This document shows, in pieces, positions 12,383 through 23,458 of a stretch of 64,000 bases of DNA. The DNA lies in NCBI GenBank assembly GCA_964016885.1, contig OZ024743.1, positions 127,825,365 through 127,889,364 on the forward strand, read 5' to 3'. Numbering within the stretch: the stretch's first letter is position 1; the number at the start of each line of letters is the position of its first letter. Source of the stretch: Eledone cirrhosa. Taxonomy: Eukaryota; Mollusca; Cephalopoda; Octopoda; Eledonidae. The position numbers and the translations under genes are program-made. The notes under the pieces are model-generated. The model made no database searches and was not told the origin of the DNA. It saw nothing but the letters and a program-made list of their open reading frames with translations.

Positions 12383-13201
12383 ACACAAGCAAACGCAGAT
12401 ATATTATCTATGTAGATTTTTGGTTTTAATAACTCTGGTTTTACTTAGTTTTTTTTTTTTTTTGTTAATTTGTTTTTAGTTTCTATATTTAATATACATA
12501 AACATATTGTATATGGGTTTATTTTGTTTATGTTTAGCTTTATCTTCCAAAATATCACTTCTTTAATTGCCAAGATGTATCAGACTTACCTTTTCTGTTA
12601 AAAGCTATGACTGCGATGGCAGTTGTGTATGCAGTGATGTGGAACAGAAGAAAATAACCACATAGACACATGAGGGAAATATTTATAGAAGGCATATGAG
12701 AATTTATTCATATACTTCGCAGCGTGTATGTAACCGCTGCTTGTCCATCAATCTTGGAATGTCAAATATATTCTCACTGAATTAAATAACTGAACATTAT
12801 ATATACTAGCAGAAAAACTACCCAACGGTTAGTTTTCTGCTAGCATGTGTAGTGTGTATATTGATATTATACACAAATATATATGCATGTAAATATGATA
12901 CATCAAATAAAATCGTAATTGACAATATACACAGAAATTGAACAAAACCGATGTTACACTGTCTTCTGTAATCAGTAATCCATGATATATTAAAAAAAAG
13001 ACGACATTATATATAAATTGCATTAGGAGAAAATTAGCGACGGAAATATATGCGATTATAAGTGTTATAATATAACGGCCGCTAACCGGAAGTGTTGACA
13101 GTTGATAATTTTAAAGAAGTGAATTTTAAAGATTAAGCTATAAAATATATTTAATCAACAGCCACGAAGTTTAGCACATAAATTATGTAATATAAATTAT
13201 G

Positions 13202-13204
<3 letters not shown>
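12383..13204. other. Unassigned AT-rich DNA
   Basis: No gene is recognised. An imperfect palindrome at about 12,805-12,844 (CTAGCAGAAAAACTA against TAGTTTTCTGCTAG) is the only structure. Confidence 0.45.

Positions 13205-13262
<58 letters not shown>
13205..13262. repeat. (TA)n array
   Basis: Abuts a family G end fragment. Confidence 0.95.
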
Positions 13263-13267
<5 letters not shown>

Positions 13268-13396
13268 ATGGAGGCGGTAAAAACGAGTTAGACCATTACT
13301 CACCAGACTACTCGATACTTGGGTAGCAGAGCGGATAATATGAAAAAATTCAGGACCCCGATGGCTGAGCTTCGGTCGTTTCAACAGCTAGATCCG

Positions 13397-13400
<4 letters not shown>
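13263..13400 (-). mobile_element. Family G end fragment, diverged
   Basis: Contains CTCACCAGACTACTCG, ATACTTGGGTAG and CCCGATGGCTGAGC, the PLE G end in minus sense, between two TA arrays. Confidence 0.7.

Positions 13401-13482
<82 letters not shown>
13401..13482. repeat. (TA)n array
   Basis: Near-perfect TA run. Confidence 0.97.
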
Positions 13483-13487
<5 letters not shown>

Positions 13488-13528
13488 TATATTTAAAAAA
13501 ATAGAGGCGTAACACACGAGTTGTGATA

Positions 13529-13912
13529 TATTAGTAAAAGGAAAAGAAAATGCTGATAATTTTTCCCATTGGAAAATAGTTTAATTAGGAATAAGTATAA
13601 ATTAGTAATAAGTATTGGTTAGTATTCAGTTTTAGTTTTAAGTTTTTACCGGTTGCGCATTTCTAATGCTTTTCAAAAATAATTTTGAGATAGAGCGCTC
13701 GTGATGTTTCCTCTAATCAGATTAGAGCAAACATCACGAGCGTTCTATCTCAAAATTATTTTTGAAAAGCATTAGAAATGCGCAACCGGTAAAAACTTAA
13801 AACTAAAACTGAATACTAACCAATACTTATTACTAATTTATACTTATTCCTAATTAAAATATTTCTCTCTGGGAAAAATTTGTCACCATTTTCTTTTCCT
13901 TTTACTAATATA
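13529..13912. mobile_element. Foldback element, family F, copy 2
   Basis: Nearly perfect palindrome about 384 bp long, centred near 13,719 on CTCTAATCAGATTAGAG. Each arm carries GAAAAGCATTAGAAATGCGC and ACCGGTAAAAAC, a possible eroded hammerhead second half. A TA array follows on the right, and ACACGAGTTGTGATATA precedes it on the left. Confidence 0.92.
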
Positions 13913-14236
13913 TATATATATATATATAGACAGACTGAACAAAAAAAAATGGCGTAGACATACAACACAACAGGAGGAACAATGAATATAACACCACTGA
14001 CGATGTTGCAGATGTGCAACGAAAGATTTATGTAAACTATATATATATGTGTTTGTCTATATTGTATCTGTATTATTTTTGACTGCCGGTCAGTCAATGG
14101 CAACATTGAGGACCGAGTAAGTTAGATCGCAGATATATATATATAAAAGACAGCGAGAAGCGAAAACCAACCAAACAGTGAGTGTGTTCTGTTATTAATT
14201 CTGGCAATATTACGCAAATATGACCCTCCCCAAATA

Positions 14237-14278
<42 letters not shown>
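13913..14278 (+). mobile_element. Hammerhead-bearing repeat, copy 2
   Basis: It lies between TA arrays. It contains AATGGCGTAG near 13,949, the motif at 13,995, and the tail GGCAATATTACGCAAATATG then ACCCTCCCCAAATATAAC, as in the copies at 3.5 and 22.1 kb. No open frame. Confidence 0.7.
13995..14032 (+). ncRNA. Hammerhead-like motif with covarying stem II
   Basis: CTGACGA (13,997-14,003), stem II GTTGCA/TGCAAC, GAAAG, and a short stem III ending TTA. Stem II differs from the 3.5 kb copy at both strands yet still pairs. Only two pairs of stem I remain. Confidence 0.55.
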
Positions 14279-14280
<2 letters not shown>

Positions 14281-14324
14281 AAAATGAGGTTTTTTAAATG
14301 AAAAAAAAAACGAGTGAAAGTGTA

Positions 14325-14459
14325 AGAAAAAGGAAATCGAAAATGCAACTGGAGTCTTTTTAAGAATGTTTATTTGTTTCCTTTACCGGTTTCACAGTTC
14401 AAAGGAAACAAATAAATATCCTTAAAAAGACTGCAGTTGCATTGTCGATTTCTTTTCCT

Positions 14460-14462
<3 letters not shown>
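14325..14462. mobile_element. Foldback from the PLE 1 3' end
   Basis: The arms (core CTTAAAAAGACTGCAGTTGC on the right) are near-reverse complements, and both match the unique end of PLE 1 at about 5826-5893. The left arm begins at GTGAAACCGGTA read on the minus strand. The right arm begins at AAAGGAAAC, within one base of the predicted hammerhead cleavage point. A TA array follows. Confidence 0.88.

Positions 14463-14551
<89 letters not shown>
14463..14551. repeat. TA then TG microsatellite
   Basis: TA about 14,463-14,505 then TG to 14,551. Confidence 0.95.
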
Positions 14552-14554
<3 letters not shown>

Positions 14555-14555
14555 A

Positions 14556-14699
14556 CAGGGTGTCCCCCAAATATGTATAAACAATAAAATCTTTAAAAAT
14601 GCATTTAAATAAATTCTGTTTTATATGCAATATTTAAATTATGTAAACAATTTTGGGTGTTTACATAATTTATGTATACATTTTGGGGGGAACACCTTG
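14556..14699. mobile_element. Mariner-type MITE
   Basis: Terminal inverted repeats CAGGGTGTCCCCCAAA and, on the other side, TTTGGGGGGAACACCTTG. Inner parts pair as well (TTTACATAATTTATG). The ends and the TA-rich insertion site fit a Tc1/mariner-related MITE. No transposase is present. Confidence 0.7.
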
Positions 14700-14767
14700 A
14701 TATATATACTGGGGTTATTTGTTAAATGACTTGGTCTGAGACCGATTAAAAAATAAACAAAAAAACG

Positions 14768-14925
14768 TACCTGTTAAATACACCTTATATTTATCATTTA
14801 TTTCTTGGTTGGTGTCATCGCACTGTTTATAACCTGGCCACTGACACAGTTTTACTGTAACCAGGTTTCTAGGTAATGCGACGAATATTTTTAGACCAAT
14901 AAATAAATGATAGATGTTAACAGTG
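14768..14925. repeat. Imperfect foldback, about 158 bp
   Basis: Arms pair through CCTGTTAA, TATCATTTATT, CATCGCA and AACCTGG. The minus frame through it (CQWPGYKQCDD) mimics an exon, but the inverted symmetry explains it better. Confidence 0.7.
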
Positions 14926-15088
14926 TGCGTGTGTTTTGAGTGGTTAAAATGTCTTTTCCACAATATAGTTGCTAAGGTTTCTAGTTACTTTTGGTGGTAT
15001 AGTTTGAAGATGGTATTCACTGATGTTGCATTCAGGAGATTGAAAAGAAAATGTTAAAATGTAGAAATATATTTAATATATAACTTAC

Positions 15089-15223
15089 TTGCTAAACATC
15101 CTGTTAGATCAAGGCTTGGAAGATAACCCGATTTACAAATACAGTGCCCCACGTGTGAACACTTTGAGTCTACCATTGCACTGGAACAGTCGATGTGTGA
15201 AGAACACAAATCACCAAGTCTTC
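15089..15223 (-). CDS. EB/EGF-like module exon
   Basis: A 135-bp exon, phase 1-1. On the minus strand the acceptor ATTTCAG precedes GAAGACTTGG and the donor is AA|GTAAGT. It encodes RLGDLCSSHIDCSS, DSKCSHVGHCICKSGYL and DLTGCLA, six cysteines in the EB-module style (extracellular, disulphide-bonded). The phase matches the three other minus-strand exons in the window, so it could be a downstream exon of the same gene. It is 34.4 kb from the next exon, so a separate gene is possible. Function of the protein is unknown. Confidence 0.75.
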
Positions 15224-15440
15224 CTGAAATATGATAGATGAAAGAAAAATTAGTTTGGAACATGTGATAATGGATCCTCCGTCGTTTACGACTATCAGGA
15301 TTCATATATTCGATCAGCTGAATGTCCAGCTCGTGAATTAATGTTTAAGTGGTTGAGTATTTCACAGATGTGTATGCCCAAATCAGCGTGACTTATTATG
15401 TGACAGTAATTATATTATATAAAATATATATAAGATATAA
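15224..15440. other. Intronic or intergenic, unassigned
   Basis: No element recognised. Confidence 0.4.
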
Positions 15441-15580
15441 AGGATGGTGGGATGGTTAAGTTCTTAGAGCATTGGACAAATGCATATTAATATTTCTTCC
15501 GGCTCTTTACGTCTTAGAATTCCCGCTGAGGTCAATTTGCCTTTCATCTTCCAGGGGTCCATGAAATGAAGTAACAGTAA
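15441..15580 (+). mobile_element. SINE, diverged
   Basis: GGATGGTGGGATGGTTAAG head, then TCCGGCTCTTTACGTC, and TTTGCCTTTCATCTTCCAGG with TCCATGAAATGAAGTAAC at the end. These are the usual blocks in order. Confidence 0.7.
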
Positions 15581-15711
<131 letters not shown>

Positions 15712-15888
15712 TGCGTGTGTGTGTTTTCTGCTCCTTCCTCTTCTCACTCTCTATCTTTTTATTTCTCATTCAATCTTCTGGTGAAGGACTAGTGTCCGAA
15801 ATATTAAGACTCTTTCCTACTATATCAAGTGTTAAACTAATATCTTTCTTCGGTGTATTGTGTCGTTTGCTTTGTTATTTCTGTTTAC

Positions 15889-15995
<107 letters not shown>

Positions 15996-16061
15996 ATAAT
16001 AATAAATGTGAAGACTAAAATCCAAAGATAAGGATAAATATATATCAAATATATAAGAACC

Positions 16062-16290
16062 ATAGAACAAATATTTATTAAAATAACAGATTAAAGTTTA
16101 AGCAAAGAATCGTTGCTTTCACCCTTAACGAGATCTTCGAAAACTAAAAAAATTAATCTGTGAACGCAGAAGTAAATATTTTGAAAAACGTTGCAACCGA
16201 AGGAAAACAGGAAGACGATACTTTGGTTCGTGAAGACGTTCCCTGGCAATGAACGGAAAAAAGCGAGGATAATTACGTTGTTATGTGGAG
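16062..16290 (-). mobile_element. 3' end of a PLE (family of 47.6 kb)
   Basis: Read on the minus strand it matches about 48,830-49,062 block by block: GAACGTCTTCACGAACC, AAAGTATCGTCTTCCTG, GGTTGCAACG, CTTCTGCGTT and GGGTGAAAGCAACG. It is a 5'-truncated copy. Confidence 0.8.
16095..16145 (-). ncRNA. Hammerhead-like motif, diverged box
   Basis: The minus strand has AGTTT, a degenerate box TCGAAGA, a stem II region around CTCGTTAAGGG, GAAAGC, and closing AAACT. Stem I AGTTT/AAACT is kept. It is a relative of the better copy at 48,993. Confidence 0.5.
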
Positions 16291-16469
16291 CGATGGCAGC
16301 TAAACTTGTTGACCTGTTCTTTTTTTAATACCTATCACCGTTATTGAGAGAGGTGGGTTGATTCCGTGCAAGGCCTTTCTTTACTTTAAAAGGCACATAT
16401 AGGCATCACGTGATATAAATATCTTTCACGTGTATTGCAAGAGCATGGCTAGCCGGAGCCGAAAACGAT

Positions 16470-17457
16470 GAACTCAAACAATGGTGTATTAGTCAATGGC
16501 AATAAGGACTCTGGAACAAGAAGGACAAAAAAACCTGCATTTCATCTTTCCTTGAAATAGCTTGTCCGGAAGATCCCCTGATCTGATAGAATTCTCATAC
16601 TTGGGGATTTTAGCACTAGGGTTGGAAAGGACCACATAACGTGGGTGGTTATTGGTAAACATGGGATTGGAAAATGTAATAGCAATGGCTTATTACTCCT
16701 GCAAATATGCCAGGAGTTAAGTCTTTGTATAGCTAATGCTTTCTTCCAGCATAAGGAGAATCACAAGACAGCCTAAATGCATCCAGGTTCAAAGCAGTGG
16801 CACATGATAGACTTTGTTCATGTGTGTAGGCATGATTTTCGAGACATCTGTGATGTCCGTGTGCTGCAGGGCGCTGAGAGGTGAACAGACCGTCGTTTAG
16901 TTCGCACTAAGGTAAAATTTGTAGTAAAGCTGAAAATACGAGTTGTTGTTCCAAAGAAAGTAACTATTTCTCTGATTAAAAATGCTTCAATAAAGGATGA
17001 GCTGGTGAGAAATTTAGACAAGATTCAATGCGATGACACATAAAGATTTCAAAACGTCGGTTTATGATACTTCGGCATATGTTCTTGATTTTATTAATAG
17101 GAAACATCAAAACTGGTTTTATGAAAATTAGGAAGAGATTGAAGTGCTACTCAATGACAAGAAGACAGCGATGATGTGAATGCTTAAAGGAGGGAAAGAG
17201 CTGGAAGGAGTGAAATATTGTTGAAGGTGGTGAAGGCCAACTTGCAGCGCAAGCTCCGTAGCATGCAAGTTGTATGGTGGAGAAGTAAAACGAAAAAGAT
17301 TCAGGCTGCAGCTGATGCCAACAATAAAAAGTTACTTTGTAGTTTATTACACGAAGTCTATGGTCTTTATTCTTCTCCCTTCGTATTTCTGAAATCTCAA
17401 AATGGCAACAATTTATTTAGTGACCCAAAGAACATCCTTTTGAGATGGAGGGAACAA
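16470..17457 (+). pseudogene. LINE 5' half: endonuclease and linker
   Basis: Broken frames read [13 protein letters not shown] and [14 protein letters not shown] endonuclease segments, then WHMIDFVHVCRHDFRDICD and DRRLVRTKVK. The last clear block is at 17,218-17,457 (NLQRKLRSMQVVWW, AAADANNKKL, LYSSPF, LLRWREQ). This matches the region before the RT of a common invertebrate jockey/RTE-like LINE. The RT itself resumes only at 20.5 kb, with roughly 500 bp missing. Confidence 0.7.
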
Positions 17458-17602
17458 TGCCACATTCTTTTTATAACCTTTATATTGTTAACTTTAACTA
17501 TCCAAATCAACAAACATTTACTTTGTGATTAACTTTGTCTCTTTCTCACTACAACAAATAAATATACATTCATCAAAATTATCCGTGTTGATATTCCCAT
17601 TA

Positions 17603-17660
17603 TTATTACCAGTAATGCACTGTGTAATTGCTGGCCTTGTGCCTAAAGTAGAAACAATTA
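17603..17660 (+). mobile_element. SINE 3' fragment
   Basis: CCAGTAATGCACTGTGTAAT to GTAGAAACAATTATT only. Confidence 0.8.
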
Positions 17661-19189
17661 TTATACCTTTCTGCTAAAATGGTGACTCGACGTGAGACTT
17701 GGTGATATCTATTATTATAAACTGCTAAAATCGTGACCCCCCGACGGAGGAATATTTTAAGTACAAAATATTCCTTTAAAATAAAAAAAAAATTTGCAGT
17801 ATTTAAAAAAAAAATTTCAACACGAGGAAATTAGTTTCAAAATCGCTATCACAAAGTACTCCTCTACCAACAACAGCAGCAGCAGCGACAACATTAGTTA
17901 ACCACTAACCATAAACAACGGAATAACTATGTGGAAACTTCTCCGTTGGAACAATACGAACACAAACATTTCTATTCCCACCTCACGTGGTGACAACGTT
18001 CAAATGCTTTTCACTTGATGTTTACACTTTCGCTACATCTTACTACGAACCATTCATTAAATTGGACTCTTTCATTTTTTAACATGATATTTTTCTTTTT
18101 CTGAAAATTACACCTCGTGTCTTTCTCGTTCAACCAAGCTTTTGTTTAAGACCAACAACCAATATGGCGACTGCTGCCTTCCTCTTTCAATTTCGAGCAG
18201 CCATCTTGTCTTCTTCGTTTCGTCATTTTTCCGCGCGGTGGATTTTACCAACACACTCATTGCTATTCATCTAAAAAAATAGTTCGGCCACGAGCTACTT
18301 TATTAATGCCAGTAAAAAAATTGCGACACCTTGCGTCGTAAATTTGACGTCACTTGCTGGGCATTTTTATGCACGTTCGTTCTGCGGTCAGCTACTTAAA
18401 AGAAACTTATCTGGACTCACTCAGATCAACAACTGCTCATCTGGACTTACTCAGATCACAGCGCTCAACTGTTTTTTTTTTCAGCACTGACCAACACATC
18501 TTGGCTGAAATTTCTGTAAAAAAAATTTTGCGCGCCCTTCTCTTTGGATCTTCTAACTCTGAACGAGTTGTTTCCCTTGTAACAACTTTAAAAGGCTGAG
18601 AGAGTCATTTAAAAAACAATTCTTTCTTTCTTTTTTTACAGGCAATGTTTGGACATTTATTTCTTTTAAACTGTATAATATGAAAATTAATTTTTTTTTC
18701 TATCATTGTATACATGCCTGCATATGCACACACATTTCTTTGTCACAAACCAACATGTTATCTATAGTATATGATCTTCAAGCGTTGTAATATTCTGCGA
18801 GATCCCTTTGGAGGTACCAAAACATGCTGTCGACACTTGCAGCTTAATTCACCTGCACCGCAACACGAGAAGGCTAATTGCAGCTGGATTCAAACAGTTT
18901 CGCATCTCGTTGCACACTCATCGTCCTATAGCATAACAACCTCCATCTTGTTACTTTACCCGACTCACTGGGAAAACAACAAATGGAACTGGACCAGTCA
19001 GCATTTCCACCATTTCTCCTATGGATTCGCCAGAATTATGGAATTACCGCTTCAACTACTACCCACCTAAAGATTCAACTTGCTTTTTTTTCTTTTCAAA
19101 GCAACTAACCATTTTTTCCTGGCTGCCTAGCACTTCGGCAATTCATCTGGAAAGCCGACAATTTCTCACCTACCCATCATCTTCTTGCC

Positions 19190-19395
19190 AGCTCTGCTAC
19201 AACATTTACCATAACAGATCCAGCTATACAGCTCTGGTATAACATTTACCATAACAGCTCTGGTATAACTCTTACCATAACAGCTATACAGCTCTGGTAA
19301 AGCATGAACAGCACCATCATTGACAACAGCTACTGGTAAACTACCATAACATCTCCGGTACAACACTTACCATAACAGCTAACATTTAATGCAAG
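19190..19395. repeat. Short tandem motif cluster
   Basis: CAGCTCTGGTATAAC and TTACCATAACAGCT recur about six times in a degenerate array inside the LTR-like element. Confidence 0.7.
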
Positions 19396-19960
19396 AACAG
19401 CAACTTTGTCCATGTCAGAAATCATCTGTTTTCTGTTAGACGCCTGGTGGTCACGTATAAGTAGCAAAACAGCTAGTCATTTGACACAGCGGCTCAACAC
19501 GGTCCTTAGTGCCTCATTTTTCTTCTTGCATGCATTCTTTTATTCAATTTTTCATTGATGTATTCTCTTTCAGCATTTTTCCTGCTGATTCAATTTTATA
19601 TATCGTCTTGCGACTAGGAAGGGGGCATTGCAGTGACCTACATTCCGAGGGCTCAGTTCAGCCAATCGCCGCCAGCGTAGGAGAATGTATCTCGACACGC
19701 CCTGAGGGAAAATTCCCGCGTCGATTCAGAAATCTCTCTCTTGCTGCTTGGGACTCTGAGAGATGAACACGCGATAATGTAACGGTGAGATTTCCACTTT
19801 GGCCTGTCGACCTTCCTTTGGCCTGGCACAATGCCACATTCTTTTTATAAACTTTAACTATCCAATTCAACAAACATTTACTTTGTGATTAATTTTGTCT
19901 CTTTCTCACTACAACAAATAAATATACATTCATCATAATTATCCGTGTTGATATTCCCAT

Positions 19961-20147
19961 GGATTGGCAGTATTGGTAGAGGGTCGCACGCCATGCTTTG
20001 ACGTATAGAGTTACGGCCCTTGCCATTCCGAGTTCAAATCCCGCCAAGGTTAACTTTGCCTTTCATCCTTACGGGGTCGATAAAATAAAGTACCAGTAAT
20101 GCACTGGGTAATTGCTGGCCTTGTGCCTAACGTAGAAACAATTATTA
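19961..20147 (+). mobile_element. Full-length SINE
   Basis: Head GGATTGGCAGTATTGG, B-box region GAGTTCAAATCCCGCC, body CGGGGTCGATAAAATAAAG, and end GTAGAAACAATTATTA. One of the best copies for a consensus. Confidence 0.9.
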
Positions 20148-20152
20148 TACCT

Positions 20153-20347
20153 TGTGAATTGGCAGTATCGGTAGAGGGTTGGACGTAACTATGCTTTCTA
20201 GCATAGTTACGTCCCTTTACAGTTTGAGTTCAAATCCCGCCGACGTTAACTTTGCCTTTCATCCTTACGGGGTCGATAAAATAAAGTACCAGTAATGTAC
20301 TGGGTAATTGCTGGCCTTGTGCCTAAAGTAGAAACAATTATTATACC
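20153..20347 (+). mobile_element. SINE with internal palindrome
   Basis: A second full copy in tandem. The head contains ACGTAACTATGC and GCATAGTTACGT as inverted arms (about 20,188-20,217), where other copies have GGACGCCATGC. Confidence 0.88.
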
Positions 20348-20406
20348 TTTCTGCTAAAATGGTGACTCGACGTGAGTCTTGGTGATATCTATTATTATAA
20401 ACAACT

Positions 20407-20512
20407 GCTGAGGTTGACTTTGCCTTTCATCCTTACGGGGTCGATAAAATAAAGTACCAGTAATGCACTGGGTAATTGCTGGCCTTGTGCCTAAAGTAGA
20501 AACAATTATAAA
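20407..20512 (+). mobile_element. SINE 3' half
   Basis: From CTGAGGTTGACTTTGCC to GTAGAAACAATTATAAAC. Third SINE in the array. Confidence 0.85.
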
Positions 20513-21770
20513 CAACTGCTAAAGGCTTTTGATACGGTGAATAGAACTGTCTTATGGAAGATTCTAGGCTGAGATCAGTTCTGAGAGGTTTTCATGATGG
20601 TATGCAAACTTGTGTCGATATCAGTAGACAGGTGTTAGATCCTATTTTTGTTGAAAATATGGTAAAACAAGGGGATATACCACCACATACACTGATTACA
20701 TTATATTTCTCTATGGTTTCCTTTGGCATTTAAAGACTACACACATTGAATTTCTATCGTAACGTTCGATGGGTAAGTTGCTTAGTATCAGGCAATTTGT
20801 TGCTAAAACAAAGGTCTTCGTTTCTTTAATACATGAACTTTTGTATGCAGATTATTGCATTCTTGTTTCTCACCCTGAGAGTGACATGCAGCACCTGATG
20901 GATTCTTTTTCGGGGGCATGCAGCCAGCACATTAGGTCGGACAATCAGTCTGGCTATGACAGGTGCCATGTATCAACCTGCTTTGGGCAAGGATTTCATT
21001 GACCCTAGCATTTATGTGTATGCCAAAACATTGAAGGTTGTGGATAAATTTCTGTATTTAAACAACATAGTAACATGACGAACACCCTTGATGATGAAAT
21101 CTCTTTACAGTTAAGAATGCAAGTGCTTTTTTCGATAAATTAGATGGGTGTCTCTGGTGTCGAAATGGGATGACCATTGATACAAAGTTAAAGGTGTACA
21201 GAACATGTGTATTGTCTTCATTGTTGTATGCGGGGGAAACTTGGGTTATATACCAGCGAAAGATAAAAATGCTTGAACATTTCTCAACAACAGTGTATTC
21301 GCCAAATACTCGATATCTATTGGCAACCACATATGAGTGATGTTGAAGTGTTGGAACGAAGTCGTTTTGAAAGTGTTGAATCTCACATAATTAAAAATAG
21401 ATTGCGCTGGAGCGGCCATGCTGCAAGAATGCCAGATGATCGTATTTACGAGAAGTTAGTCAAAGGTAAACAGCCAAAACATAAACCAAAACTCATGTAT
21501 AAAGACTTCCTCAAGAGGGCTTTCATAAAATAAAAAAAATCAGAAAAGATAACTGGGAAGACATCTTACAATACATCTTACAAGAAAACAGTTTTAATGG
21601 AAAACAGGAACTGGAAAAATCTCGTATTAGGTATAAAAGGTTAAAGAGAGGTCTACATAAGGGTCTACACGAATTATTTTACTTAGATGTTCAGATGCTC
21701 AAAATGACTTCATGTAAAATGAATGTGGCCGGTTTTACCCGAGTAAAGGGGCAAGTGGCATAGGAGAGAG
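20513..21770 (+). pseudogene. LINE 3' half: reverse transcriptase
   Basis: KAFDTVNRTVLWKILG (RT motif A) opens at about 20,520. IHELLYADYCILVSHPESD near 20,835 is the YxDD motif with the second Asp lost (YADY), so it is inactive. The last frame, 21,273-21,533, has RIRQILDIYWQ-like and NRLRWSGHAARMPDDRIYEK segments typical of this LINE's C-terminus. Several frameshifts. It continues the fragment ending at 17,457. Confidence 0.8.
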
Positions 21771-22109
21771 GATAGGCGAACACCGGGGATGAACTAAAAG
21801 CACAAAAAGACAGTTCAGTACTATATGAATACGCCATAGTAAGACATGATGGAAATATAGACAACAAGGAATTTGAAATAATATCTAAACATAGGACAAA
21901 TTAGGGAAGCATGCACAGACAAACAATAGTGATCTAAGATAAATATAAACAAATATACACAGGTACAATGACAACAACCACACATAAACACACACTAGTG
22001 ACCAAAGATAGAATACAAACACACACACAGACTCAGATAAGAACACACACCAAACAGAAACGCATGTGCAAACAGAGACAACAATAAATAAATAAAATAG
22101 AATAAGAAA
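21771..22109. other. Unassigned, partly degenerate ACAC repeat
   Basis: About 21,960-22,090 is rich in ACACAC. The rest is unrecognised. Confidence 0.4.
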
Positions 22110-22333
22110 ACATTACAGCAATACAACGGGAGGAAACATAATAATAATACTGATGATGTCACATGTGTGTGACGAAAGAACTCTTTGAGAAACTATATTT
22201 ATATCTATATTTTTAACTGTTGGTCAATTAATGATGAAAATTGATTGCCAGCTGAATTAATTATAGAAATTTCTGGCAATATTATAACAACATGACCCTC
22301 CCCAAATATAACAATATAACAATATATATATAT
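22110..22333 (+). mobile_element. Hammerhead-bearing repeat, copy 3
   Basis: Contains the motif at 22,150 and the tail CTGGCAATATTATAACAACA then TGACCCTCCCCAAATATAAC. It ends in a short TA run. Confidence 0.7.
22150..22184 (+). ncRNA. Hammerhead-like motif, stem I lost
   Basis: CTGATGA (22,150-22,156), stem II GTCACA/TGTGAC (22,158-22,163/22,168-22,173), GAAAG, loop AA, CTC. Stem I is largely gone, so it is probably inactive. Confidence 0.5.
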
Positions 22334-23383
22334 ACTAGCCGAATTACCCGCACCTTGCTGCGTTTCACACATTTTTTGTTTGTTTGTTAGAAAATGATGA
22401 TTGATTCTAAATCAGTGATATAATTTATGGAGAAAAACTCTGCATTTCAATATTACTCAATGTAAAATGTAATGCTTGAAAAATTATTTTTTGTAATATA
22501 TCAAATCAAAATTACATTATTAAATCTTATTCTTATTTTGTTTCTTGTAAATAATTTTTTTCAAAATATCAATTCAAAACTTAATCATTTCCTTTTTGTG
22601 TAAACCATTATTTTCAAATTAGAAATTCAAAGTTTAATTATTTATTTTTTAACATAATAAATACATGAAAATATATTTCATACTTTGTCCTAATGAAGAA
22701 CGTCAGAGTAAACAACATTTCTTGTCTTTCTTTGATTGGCTAAAATGTAGAGATTTTTTGAAATTCCAGTCCTTGAAACAGCCACATGAAACATGCCATG
22801 ACTGAAACATGGGTTTGTCAGATCTATACTAATAGTTTTGAAAGTTTGACATTGACTCTTATTGATGTTCATGGTAAAGCAGGGCCTCACTGGGAACTGC
22901 AGCCTCTTAAATGTAAAAGGCAACTCGCTATCACTTGGGAGAAGTGGAATCCTCGGAATGAGAAGAGCTTGACCTTTGTAAGCCCCGAATATAATGGTTG
23001 CTTCAATCAAGTTCTCATGCAATCTTGTTACAACACATCTTGTTCCATTTATTGGCCAATATTTTCACTATAGGGGGTTTAACCGCCATTAGGGTGTCTT
23101 AATATTATTGAAATTTGCTGAAATGTTGTGAATAGGCATCATATCAGTTACCTATGGTTTACATTTCATATAAATCGAAGGGAATAAACTTTCAGCGGGG
23201 GTTAGTGCCCCCGGGAACTCCCACCCCAACCCCAAGACCCTTGATTAAAATGAAATATACTTATCCAAGTACCCTGGGCAATGTAGTTTCAGAATATATA
23301 TGGTTATGGGCTCTATCTCCAAAACCATAGGAGGAGTTCGTGAACAAACAAACAAACAGACAGGAACTACAACTTTATATATA
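22334..23383 (-). mobile_element. Helitron fragment with helicase end
   Basis: On the minus strand the 3' terminus is GCGGGTAATTCGGCTAG followed by T, i.e. a CTAG end inserted at T, as expected for Helitrons. The other end (CTGTTTGTTTGTTTGTTC near 23,350) is followed by TA-rich DNA. The interior carries a helicase fragment. Confidence 0.75.
22690..23022 (-). pseudogene. Helitron Pif1-like helicase C-terminal fragment
   Basis: A 110-codon open frame with NLIEATIIFGAYKGQ, IPRIPLLP, FKRLQFPVRPCFTMNINKSQ, CFSHGMFHVAVSR and NVVYSDVLH. These are the last helicase motifs of RepHel proteins, including the INKSQ block (usually INKAQG). Only the C-terminus is present. It would act in rolling-circle transposition if complete. 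Confidence 0.85.
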
Positions 23384-23391
23384 TATATATA

Positions 23392-23452
23392 TCCCGTTAA
23401 GGGTGAAAGCAGCGATTCTTTGCTTAAACTTTAATCTGTTATTTTAATAAAT

Positions 23453-23458
<6 letters not shown>
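23392..23458 (+). mobile_element. PLE 3'-end fragment (47.6 kb family)
   Basis: Starts CCCGTTAAGGGTGAAAGC, in the middle of the hammerhead stem II, and runs to TGTTATTTTAATAAATA, then TA. Confidence 0.75.

Larger units (their letters stand above)
17458..20400. mobile_element. LTR-like non-autonomous element with nested SINEs
   Basis: 17,458-17,602 and 19,828-19,960 are near-identical direct repeats (CCACATTCTTTTTATA to GTGTTGATATTCCCAT). Both are followed, after SINE sequence, by AAAATGGTGACTCGACGTGAG (17,678 and 20,358), reminiscent of an LTR edge and primer-binding site. The 2.2 kb between has no gag or pol frames. It interrupts the LINE. A solo-LTR duplication is an alternative. Confidence 0.5.

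Noticed and set aside
14769..14880. Minus-strand candidate exon (CQWPGYKQCDD) with a GTACGT donor
   Set aside because: It lies within an imperfect foldback of about 158 bp whose symmetry explains the sequence. The cysteine spacing matches no module.
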